Of a DNA stretch of 21,701 bases, positions 14,080 through 21,701 are shown piece after piece. The notes beneath the pieces are model-generated. The model was not told the origin of the DNA and did no database searches. It was given only the letters and a program-made list of their open reading frames with translations. Made by a program: the position numbers and the translations under genes. Each line of letters starts with the position of its first letter. Position 1 is the first letter of the stretch. Source of the DNA: an uncultured Oscillibacter sp. (lineage in GTDB: Bacteria > Bacillota > Clostridia > Oscillospirales > Oscillospiraceae); contig CAJUOD010000046.1 of NCBI GenBank assembly GCA_910587875.1, positions 1 through 21,701 on the forward strand, written 5' to 3'.

Positions 14080-15795
14080 ATGACCTTATCCGAGCTCCTG
14101 GCGGCGTACCCCGCCGTCGGGCTGTTCTATACGTCCTTCGTCCGCTTCCTCTTCCCCGTCCTGGCGGGGGCCATCCTCTGGCGGGCCGTCAAGTCCCTCC
14201 TCCGGGTGCCCCACACGCCGGAGACCTGGGGCCAGCTGAGCCTCCCCGGCGGGGGCTCCGTCCCCCTGACCCACTGGGAGAATATCCTGGGCCGGGGGAA
14301 GAGCGCCGACGTGCGGCTGAACTACCCCAGCGTCTCCCGCCAGCACGCCGCCCTCTGCCGGAACGAGGCCGGGGAGTGGACCCTCTACGACCTGGACTCC
14401 AAGGGCGGCGTCCTCCTCAATGGGGAAAAAGTGGGAAGCTCCGCCCCTGTGAAAATGGGGGACACCATCGACCTGGGGGGCGTGCCGCTGCTGTTTCTGC
14501 CCCAGACCGTGGAGGAGCGGGAGGAACAGGAGGCGAAACGCCGGGCGGAGCGCCCCGCCGCCATGTGGCCATCCTTCCTCTGGCTCACCGTATTTCAGCT
14601 GCTGGCCTGCGTGCAGCTGATGATCGCCGCCGGGGAGGAGGCGTCTCCCAGCCTGCCCCTGGCCTTTCTGGGCCTCACGGCGGTGATGTGGCTGTACGCC
14701 GGGGCCCTGCGGCTGTTCCGCTGCGTGGGCTTTGAGATGGAGACCATCGCCTTCTTCCTCTCCACCCTCTCGTTGTCCGTCACCGCCTCCAGCGCGCCGG
14801 GGAGCCTCTGCAAGCAGCTCCTGGCCGTCATCCTGGGCCTGGGCCTCTTCCTGACCCTGGGGCTCTTTCTCCGGGACCTGGGCCGGGTCCAGCGGAACCG
14901 CTGGGTGATGGCGGCGGCGTCCATCGGCTTACTCGCCGTGACCCTGGTCCTGGGAAACCGGAAGTACGGCGCGGTGAACTGGATCTCCCTGGGGGCCTTG
15001 AGCTTCCAGCCCTCGGAGATCGCCAAGATCTGCTATATCTTCGCCGGGTCCGCCACCCTGGAGCGGCTCTTCCGCAAGCGGAACCTGACCCTGTTCATCG
15101 TGCTGACCGGCCTGTGCGTCGGGCTCCTGGGGCTGATGAGCGACTTCGGCACGGCGGCGATTTTCTTTGTCACCTTCCTGGTGCTGGCCTACCTCCGCTC
15201 CGGGGACTTCGCCACGCTGTCCCTCATCTGCGGCGGGGCGGTGTTCGGGGCGGGCATCATCGTGAAGTTCAAGCCCTACATCCTGGACCGCTTCGCCGCC
15301 TGGGGCCATGCCTGGGCGGACGCCTCCGGCCGGGGCTACCAGCAGACCCGCACCATGTCCGCCGCGGCCTCCGGGGGCTTACTCGGCATGGGGGCCGGGG
15401 AGGGTTGGCTCCACCGGGTCCCGGCGGCGGACACGGACCTGGTCTTCGGCATGCTCTGCGAGGAGTGGGGGCTCATCGTGGCCCTCTTCGCCGTGGGGTC
15501 CATCGCGGCCCTGGCCTTCTTCACCGTCCGGGCCTGCCGGGCGGCGAGGAGCAGCTTCTACTGCCTGGCGGCCTGCGCCGCCGGGTCCCTGCTGGTGTTC
15601 CAGACCTGTCTGAACGTCTTCGGGTCCGTGGACATCCTGCCCCTCACCGGGGTGACCTTCCCCTTTGTGTCCAACGGCGGCTCCGCCATGATGTCCGCCT
15701 GGGGCCTGCTGGCCTTTTTGAAGGCCACCGACACCCGGGAGAACGCCAGCTTTGCCATTCGGCGTCAAAAACTGCGCTCCACTCCGCCCGGCTAA
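14080..15795 (+). CDS. FHA-domain FtsW/RodA/SpoVE-family peptidoglycan polymerase
   Basis: 571-residue fusion. After one N-terminal membrane helix (~15-40), residues ~55-145 form a forkhead-associated domain that should bind phosphothreonine: GRG (71-73), SRQH (86-89), then LLNGEKV and a closing beta strand. From ~165 to 560 is a ten-helix SEDS glycosyltransferase: QPSEIAK (310-316), SDFGTA with D355 in the place of the family PDLGT aspartate, then CEEWGLI and FPFVSNGGSAMM. SEDS proteins polymerise lipid II at the cell membrane with a class B PBP. AAAGGAGG precedes the ATG. It forms an operon with the PBP, echoing actinobacterial RodA-PbpA-FHA clusters. Division versus elongation role cannot be decided, so no symbol is given. 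Confidence 0.93.
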   Translation: MTLSELLAAYPAVGLFYTSFVRFLFPVLAGAILWRAVKSLLRVPHTPETWGQLSLPGGGSVPLTHWENILGRGKSADVRLNYPSVSRQHAALCRNEAGEWTLYDLDSKGGVLLNGEKVGSSAPVKMGDTIDLGGVPLLFLPQTVEEREEQEAKRRAERPAAMWPSFLWLTVFQLLACVQLMIAAGEEASPSLPLAFLGLTAVMWLYAGALRLFRCVGFEMETIAFFLSTLSLSVTASSAPGSLCKQLLAVILGLGLFLTLGLFLRDLGRVQRNRWVMAAASIGLLAVTLVLGNRKYGAVNWISLGALSFQPSEIAKICYIFAGSATLERLFRKRNLTLFIVLTGLCVGLLGLMSDFGTAAIFFVTFLVLAYLRSGDFATLSLICGGAVFGAGIIVKFKPYILDRFAAWGHAWADASGRGYQQTRTMSAAASGGLLGMGAGEGWLHRVPAADTDLVFGMLCEEWGLIVALFAVGSIAALAFFTVRACRAARSSFYCLAACAAGSLLVFQTCLNVFGSVDILPLTGVTFPFVSNGGSAMMSAWGLLAFLKATDTRENASFAIRRQKLRSTPPG

Positions 15796-15831
15796 AGCCG
15801 GGCATCCGTTCCGCTCCGTTTCCTCCGCCTC

Positions 15832-15861
15832 CTTCAAGGGGGAGCGGGCTCCCCCTTGAGG
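15832..15861. repeat. Intergenic GC-rich hairpin
   Basis: A near-perfect stem (15834-15844 with 15849-15859, extendable by a G-T and a C-G pair) with a CGGG loop lies in the 118-nt gap between the SEDS and PBP genes. No T-run follows, so it is not a classic terminator. It may be a dispersed REP-like element or an mRNA stability/attenuation hairpin. A small CCCCAC/GCGGGG-type hairpin follows. Confidence 0.5.
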
Positions 15862-15913
15862 AACCCCCACCCCTGCGGGGGACGAGAGACGAGGGACGGG
15901 AAAGGAGAACCTT

Positions 15914-17284
15914 ATGAAGAAAATTGAAAACCGGGCGGTTGTCTGCCTCCTGCTGGCCCTGGCCCTGGCAGCGGGGACGGTCTTCTTCCTCTTCCGTTAC
16001 CTGACCCAGGGGGGAAATTGGGCCTCCTCCGCCTTTAACCGGCACCTCTACAACGCCCAGGGCCAACTCACCGCCGGGACGGTGCTGGACCGGGATGGGG
16101 ACGTGCTGTCCTCCGCCGAGGACGGGAAGCGGACCTACTACGACGGCGAGACCGTCCGCAAGGCCACCCTCCACGCCGTGGGGGACCTCCAGGGGAACAT
16201 CGGCGCCGGGGCGCTGAACGCCTTTGCCGGCAAGCTGACGGGCTGGAACCTCATCAACGGGGCCTTCGGCGCGGACCGGGGCGGGGAGCTGACGCTGACC
16301 ATCGACGCCCGGTATAACTACGAGGCCTACCAGGCCCTGAACGGTCACGCCGGGGCCGTGGCGGTGTACAACTACAAGACCGGGGAGATCCTCTGCATGG
16401 TCTCCGCCCCCAGCTACGACCCCCTCCACGTCCCGGAGGACATCGAGACCAACGACCGCTGGAAGGGGGCCTATGTGAACCGCTTCCTGTCCTCCGCCTT
16501 CACCCCCGGCTCCGTCTATAAGACCGTCACCCTGACGGCGGCCTTGGAGACCCTGCCGGACCTGGAGGACCGGACCTGGGACTGCGCCGGGTCCGTCCAA
16601 ATCGGGGAGGAGACCATCGTCTGCTCCGGCGTCCACGGGGAACAGGATATCGCCTCCGCCTTCGCCAACAGCTGCAACGCCGCCTTTGCCCAAATCGCCG
16701 TGGAGCTGGGGGCGGACACCCTGCGGAAGTACACAGAACAGGCGGGCCTCACGTCCTCCTACAGCGTCGACGGCCTCGCCACGGCTAAGGGCTCCTTTGA
16801 CTGGAATCTGGACGACGGCCGCCTGGGCTGGGCCGGAGTGGGCCAGGACAAGGACCTGGTAAACCCCTGCGCCCTGATGGTCTACATGGGGGCCGTGGCA
16901 AACGGCGGCAGGGCGGCGGATCCCTACCTGATTCTGAAAACGAAAAACGGCCTGGGCATTCCCTCCCTGCCCCATTGGACCCGGAAAACTTCTCCTCTCA
17001 TCGACGGAGGCACGGCGGGGAAACTGGCCGAGCTCATGGCGGGCAATGTGGAGATGACCTACGGCTCCAGCCGCTTCCCAAATATGGACCTCTGCGCCAA
17101 GTCCGGCACCGCCGAGGTGGGGGAGGGCAAGGCCCCCCACGCCTGGTTTGCGGGCTTCCTCCGGAATGAGGACGCGCCCTACGCCTTCGTGGCCCTGGTT
17201 GAAAACGGCGGCGGCGGCAGCAGCGTGGCGGGAAACGTGGCGGCAAGGGTGCTGAATGTCATCGTGAACGGCTACGATAAGTAA
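15914..17284 (+). CDS. Class B penicillin-binding protein (transpeptidase)
   Basis: 456-residue membrane-anchored D,D-transpeptidase that cross-links peptidoglycan outside the membrane. One N-terminal helix (residues ~6-28) is followed by a short dimerisation region (~30-130, AGTVLDRDGDVLSS) and the penicillin-binding domain. All three active-site motifs are present: S200-V-Y-K203 (SxxK), S253-C-N255 (SxN) and K396-S-G-T399 (KTG class, with serine). Length and lack of PASTA domains resemble actinobacterial PbpA rather than long SpoVD/FtsI. AAAGGAG precedes the ATG. It lies directly downstream of the FHA-SEDS gene, the usual polymerase-transpeptidase pairing. Confidence 0.95.
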   Translation: MKKIENRAVVCLLLALALAAGTVFFLFRYLTQGGNWASSAFNRHLYNAQGQLTAGTVLDRDGDVLSSAEDGKRTYYDGETVRKATLHAVGDLQGNIGAGALNAFAGKLTGWNLINGAFGADRGGELTLTIDARYNYEAYQALNGHAGAVAVYNYKTGEILCMVSAPSYDPLHVPEDIETNDRWKGAYVNRFLSSAFTPGSVYKTVTLTAALETLPDLEDRTWDCAGSVQIGEETIVCSGVHGEQDIASAFANSCNAAFAQIAVELGADTLRKYTEQAGLTSSYSVDGLATAKGSFDWNLDDGRLGWAGVGQDKDLVNPCALMVYMGAVANGGRAADPYLILKTKNGLGIPSLPHWTRKTSPLIDGGTAGKLAELMAGNVEMTYGSSRFPNMDLCAKSGTAEVGEGKAPHAWFAGFLRNEDAPYAFVALVENGGGGSSVAGNVAARVLNVIVNGYDK

Positions 17285-17326
17285 CTATTTGTAGAAATAA
17301 ATCGAAATTCAACGGAGGGTATACCA

Positions 17327-17626
17327 ATGAAGCGGAAGAAGGGCTTTCTTTTGCAGGATACCAAGCAGCTGAACCTGGGGGCCATGGTCTCCGGCGCAGG
17401 CTTCCTGCTGTATCTGGGGGCCGCCGCCCTGGGCTGGCGGGGAGCGGCGGACGTGCTGGCGCTGGTCTTCGCCCTGGTGTCGCTGTACGTCTTCGCCTCG
17501 GCGGCGGAGGGGCGGAGAAAGGACAAGGAGGCCGTGAGCTACAACCTCCTCTGGGGCACGGGGGCCCTGGCGATGCTGACCTGCCTCTGCGCCGCCGCCT
17601 CCCTCCGCCAGCGGCTGGGAGTGTAA
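17327..17626 (+). CDS. Small three-helix membrane protein
   Basis: 99-residue protein of unknown function. A basic N-terminus (MKRKKG) is followed by three hydrophobic segments (~15-36, 40-60 and 73-91), the last two separated by a charged loop (EGRRKDKEA). GGAGG lies 8 nt upstream of the ATG. It starts 42 nt after the PBP stop and shares its transcript. No recognised family; a role as accessory to the SEDS-PBP pair is suggested only by position. Confidence 0.75.
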   Translation: MKRKKGFLLQDTKQLNLGAMVSGAGFLLYLGAAALGWRGAADVLALVFALVSLYVFASAAEGRRKDKEAVSYNLLWGTGALAMLTCLCAAASLRQRLGV

Positions 17627-17660
17627 AAAAAGCAAGGCCCGGGATTTCTCCCGGGCCTTG
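17624..17660. terminator. Bidirectional terminator between cell-wall operon and metQ
   Basis: Perfect 12-bp stem (17633-17644 with 17649-17660) with a 4-nt loop. On the minus strand it is followed by CTTTTTTT, ending the met operon. On the plus strand ACTGTTTTC gives a weaker signal. Confidence 0.9.
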
Positions 17661-17671
17661 ACTGTTTTCAC

Positions 17672-18466
17672 TTAAAATGCCGGAACGACGGCTCCGCCGA
17701 AGGTGTTGTTGATATAGTCCTTCACGGCGTCGGACTGGAGGGCCTTCACCAGGGCCTGGACGGCCTCGTTGTTTTCGTTCCCCTCCTTGACCACCAGGAT
17801 GTTCACATAGGGGGAGTCGGCGGCCTCGATGACCAGGGCGTCCTCCACGGGATTCAGGCCCGCGCCCAGGGCGTAGTTGGAGTTGATGGCGGCGATGTCC
17901 ACCTCATCCAGGGCGGCGGGGACCTGCGCGGCCTCCAGCTCCACGAACTCCAGGTTCTTGGGGTTCTCGGCGATGTCCTTGGGGGTGGAGTCCAGCTTGG
18001 TGCTGTCCGCCAGCTTGATGAGGCCCTGGGCCTCCAGCAGCAGCAGGGCCCGGCCCTCGTTGGTGGCGTCGTTGGGGACGGCTACCTTGCCCCCGTCGGG
18101 GATGGCGTCCAGGGAGGCGGCGTTCCCCGCGTACAGGCCCATGGGCTCGATGTGCACGCCGGCCACGCTCACCAGGTGGGTCCCCCGCTCGGCGTTGAAG
18201 TTATCCAGATAGGGCACATGCTGGAAGTAGTTGGCGTCCTCGTCTCCGTCCTCCACGGCGGTGTTGGGCACCACATAGTCGGAGTACTCCGTGACCACCA
18301 GGTCGATGCCCTGCTCCTTCAGCACGTCCACGCACTGGGCCAGAATCTCGGCGTGGGGGGTGGGGGAGGCGGCGACCTTCAGGGTCGTGGTCTTCTTGCC
18401 GCCGCAGGCGGCCAGGGACAGGGCCAGAACCAGGGCCAGGGTGAGAGCAAAAATCTTCTTTTTCAT
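17672..18466 (-). CDS. metQ: Methionine ABC transporter substrate-binding lipoprotein MetQ
   Basis: 264-residue NlpA/MetQ-family lipoprotein that binds methionine outside the membrane and delivers it to MetNI. A basic signal peptide (MKKKIFALTLALVLA) and lipobox LAAC give a lipidated C21. Family phrases include ASPTPHAEIL, EDANYFQHVPYLDNF and AINSNYALGAGL. The ATG at 18466 is chosen because GGAGG lies 8 nt upstream; the open frame begins five codons earlier on a TTG inside that site. It follows metI by 126 nt, a stretch with no clear promoter or terminator, so it is probably cotranscribed with metNI. Sequence alone cannot exclude a related amino-acid ligand. Confidence 0.94.
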   Translation of the reverse strand: MKKKIFALTLALVLALSLAACGGKKTTTLKVAASPTPHAEILAQCVDVLKEQGIDLVVTEYSDYVVPNTAVEDGDEDANYFQHVPYLDNFNAERGTHLVSVAGVHIEPMGLYAGNAASLDAIPDGGKVAVPNDATNEGRALLLLEAQGLIKLADSTKLDSTPKDIAENPKNLEFVELEAAQVPAALDEVDIAAINSNYALGAGLNPVEDALVIEAADSPYVNILVVKEGNENNEAVQALVKALQSDAVKDYINNTFGGAVVPAF

Positions 18467-18592
18467 GATGTGTTCCTCCAATTGAAAAACAATGACTTGT
18501 TCCGAATGTCTTCGGTATGCGCTCCCGCCTTCCGTCCTCCGTCCTCTCTGCGCGCGTGAGGGGCTGGGAGGGCTTGGAAGGAGAGGAGTCTT

Positions 18593-19276
18593 TTATTTCA
18601 AACGCTTGTCGATGCGCACCGACAGGCGGCTGAAAACGGATTGGACCGCTTGGACGATAACGATCAGGATGATGACCGTCACCCACATGACGGAGGGGAC
18701 GTTGCGCTGGTGGCCGTAGCGGATGGCCAGGTCGCCCAGGCCCCCCGCGCCCACCATGCCCGCGATGGCCGTGTAGCCCACGATGGCAATGAGGGTGATG
18801 GACCCCCCGAGAATCAGGGAGGGCATGGCCTCCGGCAGATAGACCTTCCGGACAATCTGGAAGGTGGAGGCTCCCATGGACTGGGCCGCCTCAATAACCC
18901 CGGCGTCCACCTCGCTGAGGGAGGTTTCCACCATCCGGGCCACAAAGGGGGCCGAGGCCACCACCAGGGGGAGGATGGCCCCCCGGAGGCCCAGCCGGGT
19001 CCCCATGACCAGCTTGGTGAAGGGAAACAGGGCCACCATCAAAATGGCGAAGGGGAAGGAGCGGCCAATGTTGATGATCCACCCCAGCACGGCGTTGACG
19101 GGCCCGTTGGGCCGGATGCCGTGGGGCTGGGTCAGCACGGAGACGACCCCCATGGGCAGGCCGATGAGATAGGCGAAGAGGGTGGACGCGGCGGTCATGA
19201 CCACGGTGTCCAGAACGCCCTCGGCCAGGATGCCGCCGTACTCCGCCCAGAAGGCGGACGTGAAGATCTCAGCCAC
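18593..19276 (-). CDS. metI: Methionine ABC transporter permease MetI
   Basis: 227-residue inner-membrane permease with five or so helices and the BPD-type EAA loop EAAQSMGASTFQIVRKVYLPEA-like segment at residues ~138-160, which contacts the ATPase. Family marks include GRSFPFAILMVAL and TAIAGMVGAGGLGDLAIRYG. The GTG start at 19276 overlaps the metN stop by 8 nt, with GAGGTGGAG as ribosome site, so translation is coupled. Confidence 0.95.
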   Translation of the reverse strand: MAEIFTSAFWAEYGGILAEGVLDTVVMTAASTLFAYLIGLPMGVVSVLTQPHGIRPNGPVNAVLGWIINIGRSFPFAILMVALFPFTKLVMGTRLGLRGAILPLVVASAPFVARMVETSLSEVDAGVIEAAQSMGASTFQIVRKVYLPEAMPSLILGGSITLIAIVGYTAIAGMVGAGGLGDLAIRYGHQRNVPSVMWVTVIILIVIVQAVQSVFSRLSVRIDKRLK

Positions 19277-20285
19277 GGTACTCCACCTCCTCCACGGTAA
19301 TGTAGGGCTGCGCCCGGATATAGCTCAGGGCCTTGGCGGCCTCGTTGGGGTCGTCGGGGAGGCTCAGGAGCATGGTCCCCGTGGCCTTGCCGCCCACGCT
19401 GCGGGTGTCCGCGCCCAGGATGCTGACCTTGACCCCGCAGTCGATGGCCAGGGAGGCGATGAGGGGCTGGTTCACGGTCCCGCCGTTGAAGGACAGCCGG
19501 GCCGCCCGGGTGCCGCTGGGATACTGGCTGACGCTGGCCCCGCCGGGATAGACCAGCCGCCGGGCGGCGTCGGTGGAGGGGTGGGAGAAAATATCCTGCA
19601 CGTCCCCCAGCTCGGCCACCCGCCCGCCGTCCAGGATGGCCACCCGGGAGCAGATGGCCTCGATGACGCTCATCTGGTGGGTGATGACCACTACGGTGAC
19701 CCCCAGCTTGGCGTTCAGGTCCTTGAGAAGCTCCAGGATGGAGACGGTGGTGGTGGGGTCCAGGGCCGACGTGGCCTCGTCGCAGAGGAGGACCTTGGGG
19801 TCCGTCGCCAGAGCCCGGGCCACGGCCACCCGCTGCTTCTGCCCGCCGGAGAGCTGGGAGGGATAGGCGTTGGCCTTATCCTGAAGGCCCACCAGCTCCA
19901 ACAGCTCCTCCGCCCGTTTTTTCGCCTGGGCCCGGGGGACCCCGGCGATCTCCATGGGGAAGCAGACGTTCCGAAGACAGGTGCGCTGCATCAGCAGGTT
20001 GAAGCTCTGGAAGATCATGGTGATCTTCCGCCGCTGGAGCCGGAGCTCCCGCTCGGACAGGGCGGTCATCTCCTTCCCGTCCACCAGGACGGTGCCGGAG
20101 GTGGGCCGCTCCAGGAGATTCATGCACCGGACCAGGGTGGACTTCCCCGCGCCGGAGAGGCCGATGATGCCGAAGATCTCTCCCTGCCGGATGTCCAAGC
20201 TGATGTCGTTCAGGGCGTGGACCTCGTCGGGCCCGCCGCCGAAGTTCTTGGTCAGGTGCTGGATTTGGATAATGGATTCGCTCAC
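19269..20285 (-). CDS. metN: Methionine ABC transporter ATP-binding protein MetN
   Basis: 338-residue ATPase that powers methionine import. Walker A is GLSGAGKST (42-50), the signature LSGGQ is at 145-149 and Walker B ends D169-E170. The C-terminal ~75 residues are a NIL domain, the allosteric methionine-binding module that causes feedback inhibition of the importer in MetN proteins. The GTG start at 20285 has AAAGGAG 8 nt upstream; the longer open frame runs into the T-box leader and is rejected. It is the first gene of metNIQ and lies behind a Met-specific T-box. Confidence 0.95.
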   Translation of the reverse strand: MSESIIQIQHLTKNFGGGPDEVHALNDISLDIRQGEIFGIIGLSGAGKSTLVRCMNLLERPTSGTVLVDGKEMTALSERELRLQRRKITMIFQSFNLLMQRTCLRNVCFPMEIAGVPRAQAKKRAEELLELVGLQDKANAYPSQLSGGQKQRVAVARALATDPKVLLCDEATSALDPTTTVSILELLKDLNAKLGVTVVVITHQMSVIEAICSRVAILDGGRVAELGDVQDIFSHPSTDAARRLVYPGGASVSQYPSGTRAARLSFNGGTVNQPLIASLAIDCGVKVSILGADTRSVGGKATGTMLLSLPDDPNEAAKALSYIRAQPYITVEEVEYRG

Positions 20286-20318
20286 GGTATTCGCTCCTTT
20301 ACGGGAAAAGTGGAGAAC

Positions 20319-20612
20319 AAAAAAGCCCTTGAAGCATTCAGCTTCAAGGACGAGCGCAGAATCGCGCCGTGGTACCACCTTGATTCGCGCGCCCCCTCGC
20401 GGAGGCGGCCTTGCAGAGTGCCAACACACTCCCGCGCTGTCACGGGCGCTCCCGTCGCGGCCTATGCCTTACCGGCAGTCGGCGGCGCAACTCCAAGACC
20501 ATGTTCGGCCGGCCCCTCCGTGCCCCTTTTCACCAACCGGGGCTCTCTTTGACGGTTCATCCGGCGTACTCTTCTCTTCATCGTCTTTGCGGCTGTTCAG
20601 TTGTTTAAAGTG
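20319..20612 (-). promoter_or_regulatory. T-box riboswitch, methionine specifier, controlling metNIQ
   Basis: Read on the minus strand: Stem I with AGAGAG (20543-20548) and GGTTGGTGAAA; the specifier loop GAAC-ATG-GTC with AUG (Met) at 20500-20502; a long structured middle; the T-box core AAGGTGGTACCACGG (20367-20381); and a terminator stem (20341-20349 with 20327-20335) followed by TTTTTT (20319-20324). Uncharged tRNA-Met should pair with AUG and, through its CCA end, with the T-box bulge, stabilising the antiterminator and switching on methionine uptake. Confidence 0.95.
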
Positions 20613-20618
20613 ATTTGT

Positions 20619-20647
20619 AGTTTACACGGTTTCCCCGCCGCTGTCAA
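20619..20647 (-). promoter_or_regulatory. Sigma-A promoter of the T-box-metNIQ transcript
   Basis: On the minus strand, perfect TTGACA (20642-20647), 17-nt spacer, TAAACT (20619-20624). The predicted start near 20612 defines the 5' end of the leader. Confidence 0.85.
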
Positions 20648-20753
20648 CGGCGAAGCGCACAGAAAAGCTCCGGGCGGCCTCAGAAAATATCAGCGGAATC
20701 CACAAAGGGCCCGAAAAACCGGAAGAAAATTTGGCTGGAAAAGAAGAATCGGA

Positions 20754-20782
20754 TTGCAAGTCCCCGGCAAAACTGCTATCAT
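20754..20782 (+). promoter_or_regulatory. Promoter of the DUF368/PopT gene
   Basis: TTGCAA (20754-20759), 17-nt spacer, TATCAT (20777-20782), 44 nt before the ATG at 20827. Confidence 0.8.
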
Positions 20783-20826
20783 ATTCCGATGAGATTTCGA
20801 GCCTTTGGAGAGGGGGAAAACGGGAC

Positions 20827-21672
20827 ATGGACGAGCGGAAGCGGCGGTGGGCCCACTGGCTCCGGGATTTCCTCTGCGGCGTGCTCATCGGGGCGGGAGC
20901 CATTCTGCCGGGGGTCTCCGGCGGGGTGCTGGCGGTGGTGTTCGGCATCTACCGGCCCTTCATGGAGGTGCTGACCCGGCCCAGGCGCGCCGTTCCCCAG
21001 CACTGGCGGATGCTGATCCCCCTGGGCTTAGGCTGGGCGGCGGGCTTTATGGGCGTGGCCAAGGGCATCGCCGCCGCCATGACCCTCTCCGACACGGTGA
21101 CCTACTGGCTCTTCATCGGCCTCATCGCGGGCACGGCCCCCTCCCTCTTCCGGGAGGCGGGGAAGGAGGGCCGCTCCGCCTCCGCCTGGGGGAGCTTCCT
21201 CCTCTGCGCCGGGGCGGTGTTCGCGGGCCTGTTCTACGTCAGCCGGGTGGTCCACGTCCAGGTGGAGCCCAATTTCTGGTGGTACAACTTCTGCGGCGCC
21301 CTGTGGGGCATGGGAGTGGTGATCCCCGGCATGACCTCCTCCTCCGTCATGATGGCCCTGGGGCTCTACCAGCCCATGCTGGAGGGCCTGGCGCGGCTGG
21401 ACCTGCTGGTCCTCTCCGCCGCCCTGCCGGGGATGTTTCTGACCATCGCCCTGCTGGCCCGGCTGGTGACCTGGTTCTTCCGGAAGCACTACGCCGTGGC
21501 CTTCCACGGCATCCTGGGCTTCGTCATTGCCTCCACTCTGGTCATCATCCCCACGGAGTACGCCGGGGCGGGGGAGATGGCCCTCTCCGCCCTCTGCGCC
21601 GCCGCCGGGTTCGGCCTGGCCTTCTTCCTAGCGCGGATGGACAAGCGGGAGGAAGCGGAAAAAAAGGACTGA
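20827..21672 (+). CDS. DUF368 / PopT-family polyprenyl-phosphate transporter
   Basis: 281-residue polytopic membrane protein of the DUF368 family. Members (PopT) were shown in 2022 work to recycle undecaprenyl phosphate across the membrane for cell-wall synthesis (from memory). Two related halves are visible: ILPGVSGG (26-33) and VIPGMTSS (165-172), each after a short helix, the inverted-repeat signature of the family. About eight helices follow; the C-terminal tail is charged (RMDKREEAEKKD). The ATG at 20827 is downstream of GGAGAGGGGG; the longer open frame upstream overlaps the promoter and is rejected. It is a single-gene unit, divergent from metNIQ. Confidence 0.9.
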   Translation: MDERKRRWAHWLRDFLCGVLIGAGAILPGVSGGVLAVVFGIYRPFMEVLTRPRRAVPQHWRMLIPLGLGWAAGFMGVAKGIAAAMTLSDTVTYWLFIGLIAGTAPSLFREAGKEGRSASAWGSFLLCAGAVFAGLFYVSRVVHVQVEPNFWWYNFCGALWGMGVVIPGMTSSSVMMALGLYQPMLEGLARLDLLVLSAALPGMFLTIALLARLVTWFFRKHYAVAFHGILGFVIASTLVIIPTEYAGAGEMALSALCAAAGFGLAFFLARMDKREEAEKKD

Positions 21673-21693
21673 GGAACCCCTCAGTCCTTTTTT
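21661..21693 (+). terminator. Intrinsic terminator overlapping the stop of the DUF368 gene
   Basis: The stem AAAAAGGACTGAGG (21661-21674) pairs with CCTCAGTCCTTTTT (from 21679) around an AACC loop and ends in a six-T run. The TGA stop codon (21670-21672) lies inside the stem. Confidence 0.92.
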
Positions 21694-21701
21694 CATGTTC
21701 T

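Noticed and set aside
15644..17140. 498-residue antisense open frame over the PBP gene
   Set aside because: No domain motif or ribosome site, and the opposite strand has a complete PBP with all catalytic motifs.
18467..18592. Separate promoter for metQ in the metI-metQ gap
   Set aside because: No -35/-10 pair of acceptable quality and no terminator, so cotranscription with metNI is more likely.
19182..20552. 456-residue plus-strand frame opposite metI, metN and the T-box
   Set aside because: Antisense shadow of the ABC genes, with no ribosome site or recognisable domain.

Overview
The window looks like a chromosomal segment of a GC-rich, Gram-positive Clostridia member, most likely an Oscillospiraceae gut bacterium of the Flavonifractor / Pseudoflavonifractor / Intestinimonas type. 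The basis is high GC with strong GGAGG ribosome sites, -35/-10 promoters with 17-nt spacers, a Met T-box, a yybP-ykoY riboswitch, DUF4317 and DUF1538 proteins, and tRNAs with encoded CCA. The genus assignment is inference.

Positions 1-2900 look like the right end of an integrated mobile element. They carry a tyrosine recombinase cut by the left edge of the window, a small helical protein of unknown function and a SWIM zinc-finger protein, all at visibly lower GC than the rest. Positions 2911-3410 hold a minus-strand tRNA block: tRNA-Ala(GGC), an orphan 5' half of a tRNA-Ala, and tRNA-Ala(CGC). Both intact tRNAs are followed by intrinsic terminators.

From 3440 to 9820 the window is housekeeping chromosome: a YtxH-like small membrane protein; a histidine phosphatase fused to a GNAT acetyltransferase; a cation/Ca2+ exchanger behind a well-formed yybP-ykoY (Mn2+) riboswitch with an overlapping terminator; a minus-strand pair of a tandem DUF1538 membrane protein and a double PII-like regulator; and a DUF4317 protein.

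Positions 9785-13490 hold a tight four-gene minus-strand operon of proteins I cannot assign. All four have low-complexity N-termini. The promoter region contains both a sigma-A-like and a sigma-28-like signal. This is the best candidate for something undescribed. It is followed on the same strand by a separately promoted cytidine-deaminase-family gene that resembles blasticidin-S deaminase.

Positions 14041-17660 carry a cell-wall operon: an FHA-FtsW/RodA fusion (peptidoglycan polymerase), a class B penicillin-binding protein (its transpeptidase partner) and a small three-helix membrane protein. Positions 17633-20647 carry a complete metN-metI-metQ methionine ABC importer on the minus strand, under a T-box leader with an AUG (Met) specifier. 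The window closes with a DUF368/PopT-family polyprenyl-phosphate transporter and its terminator.
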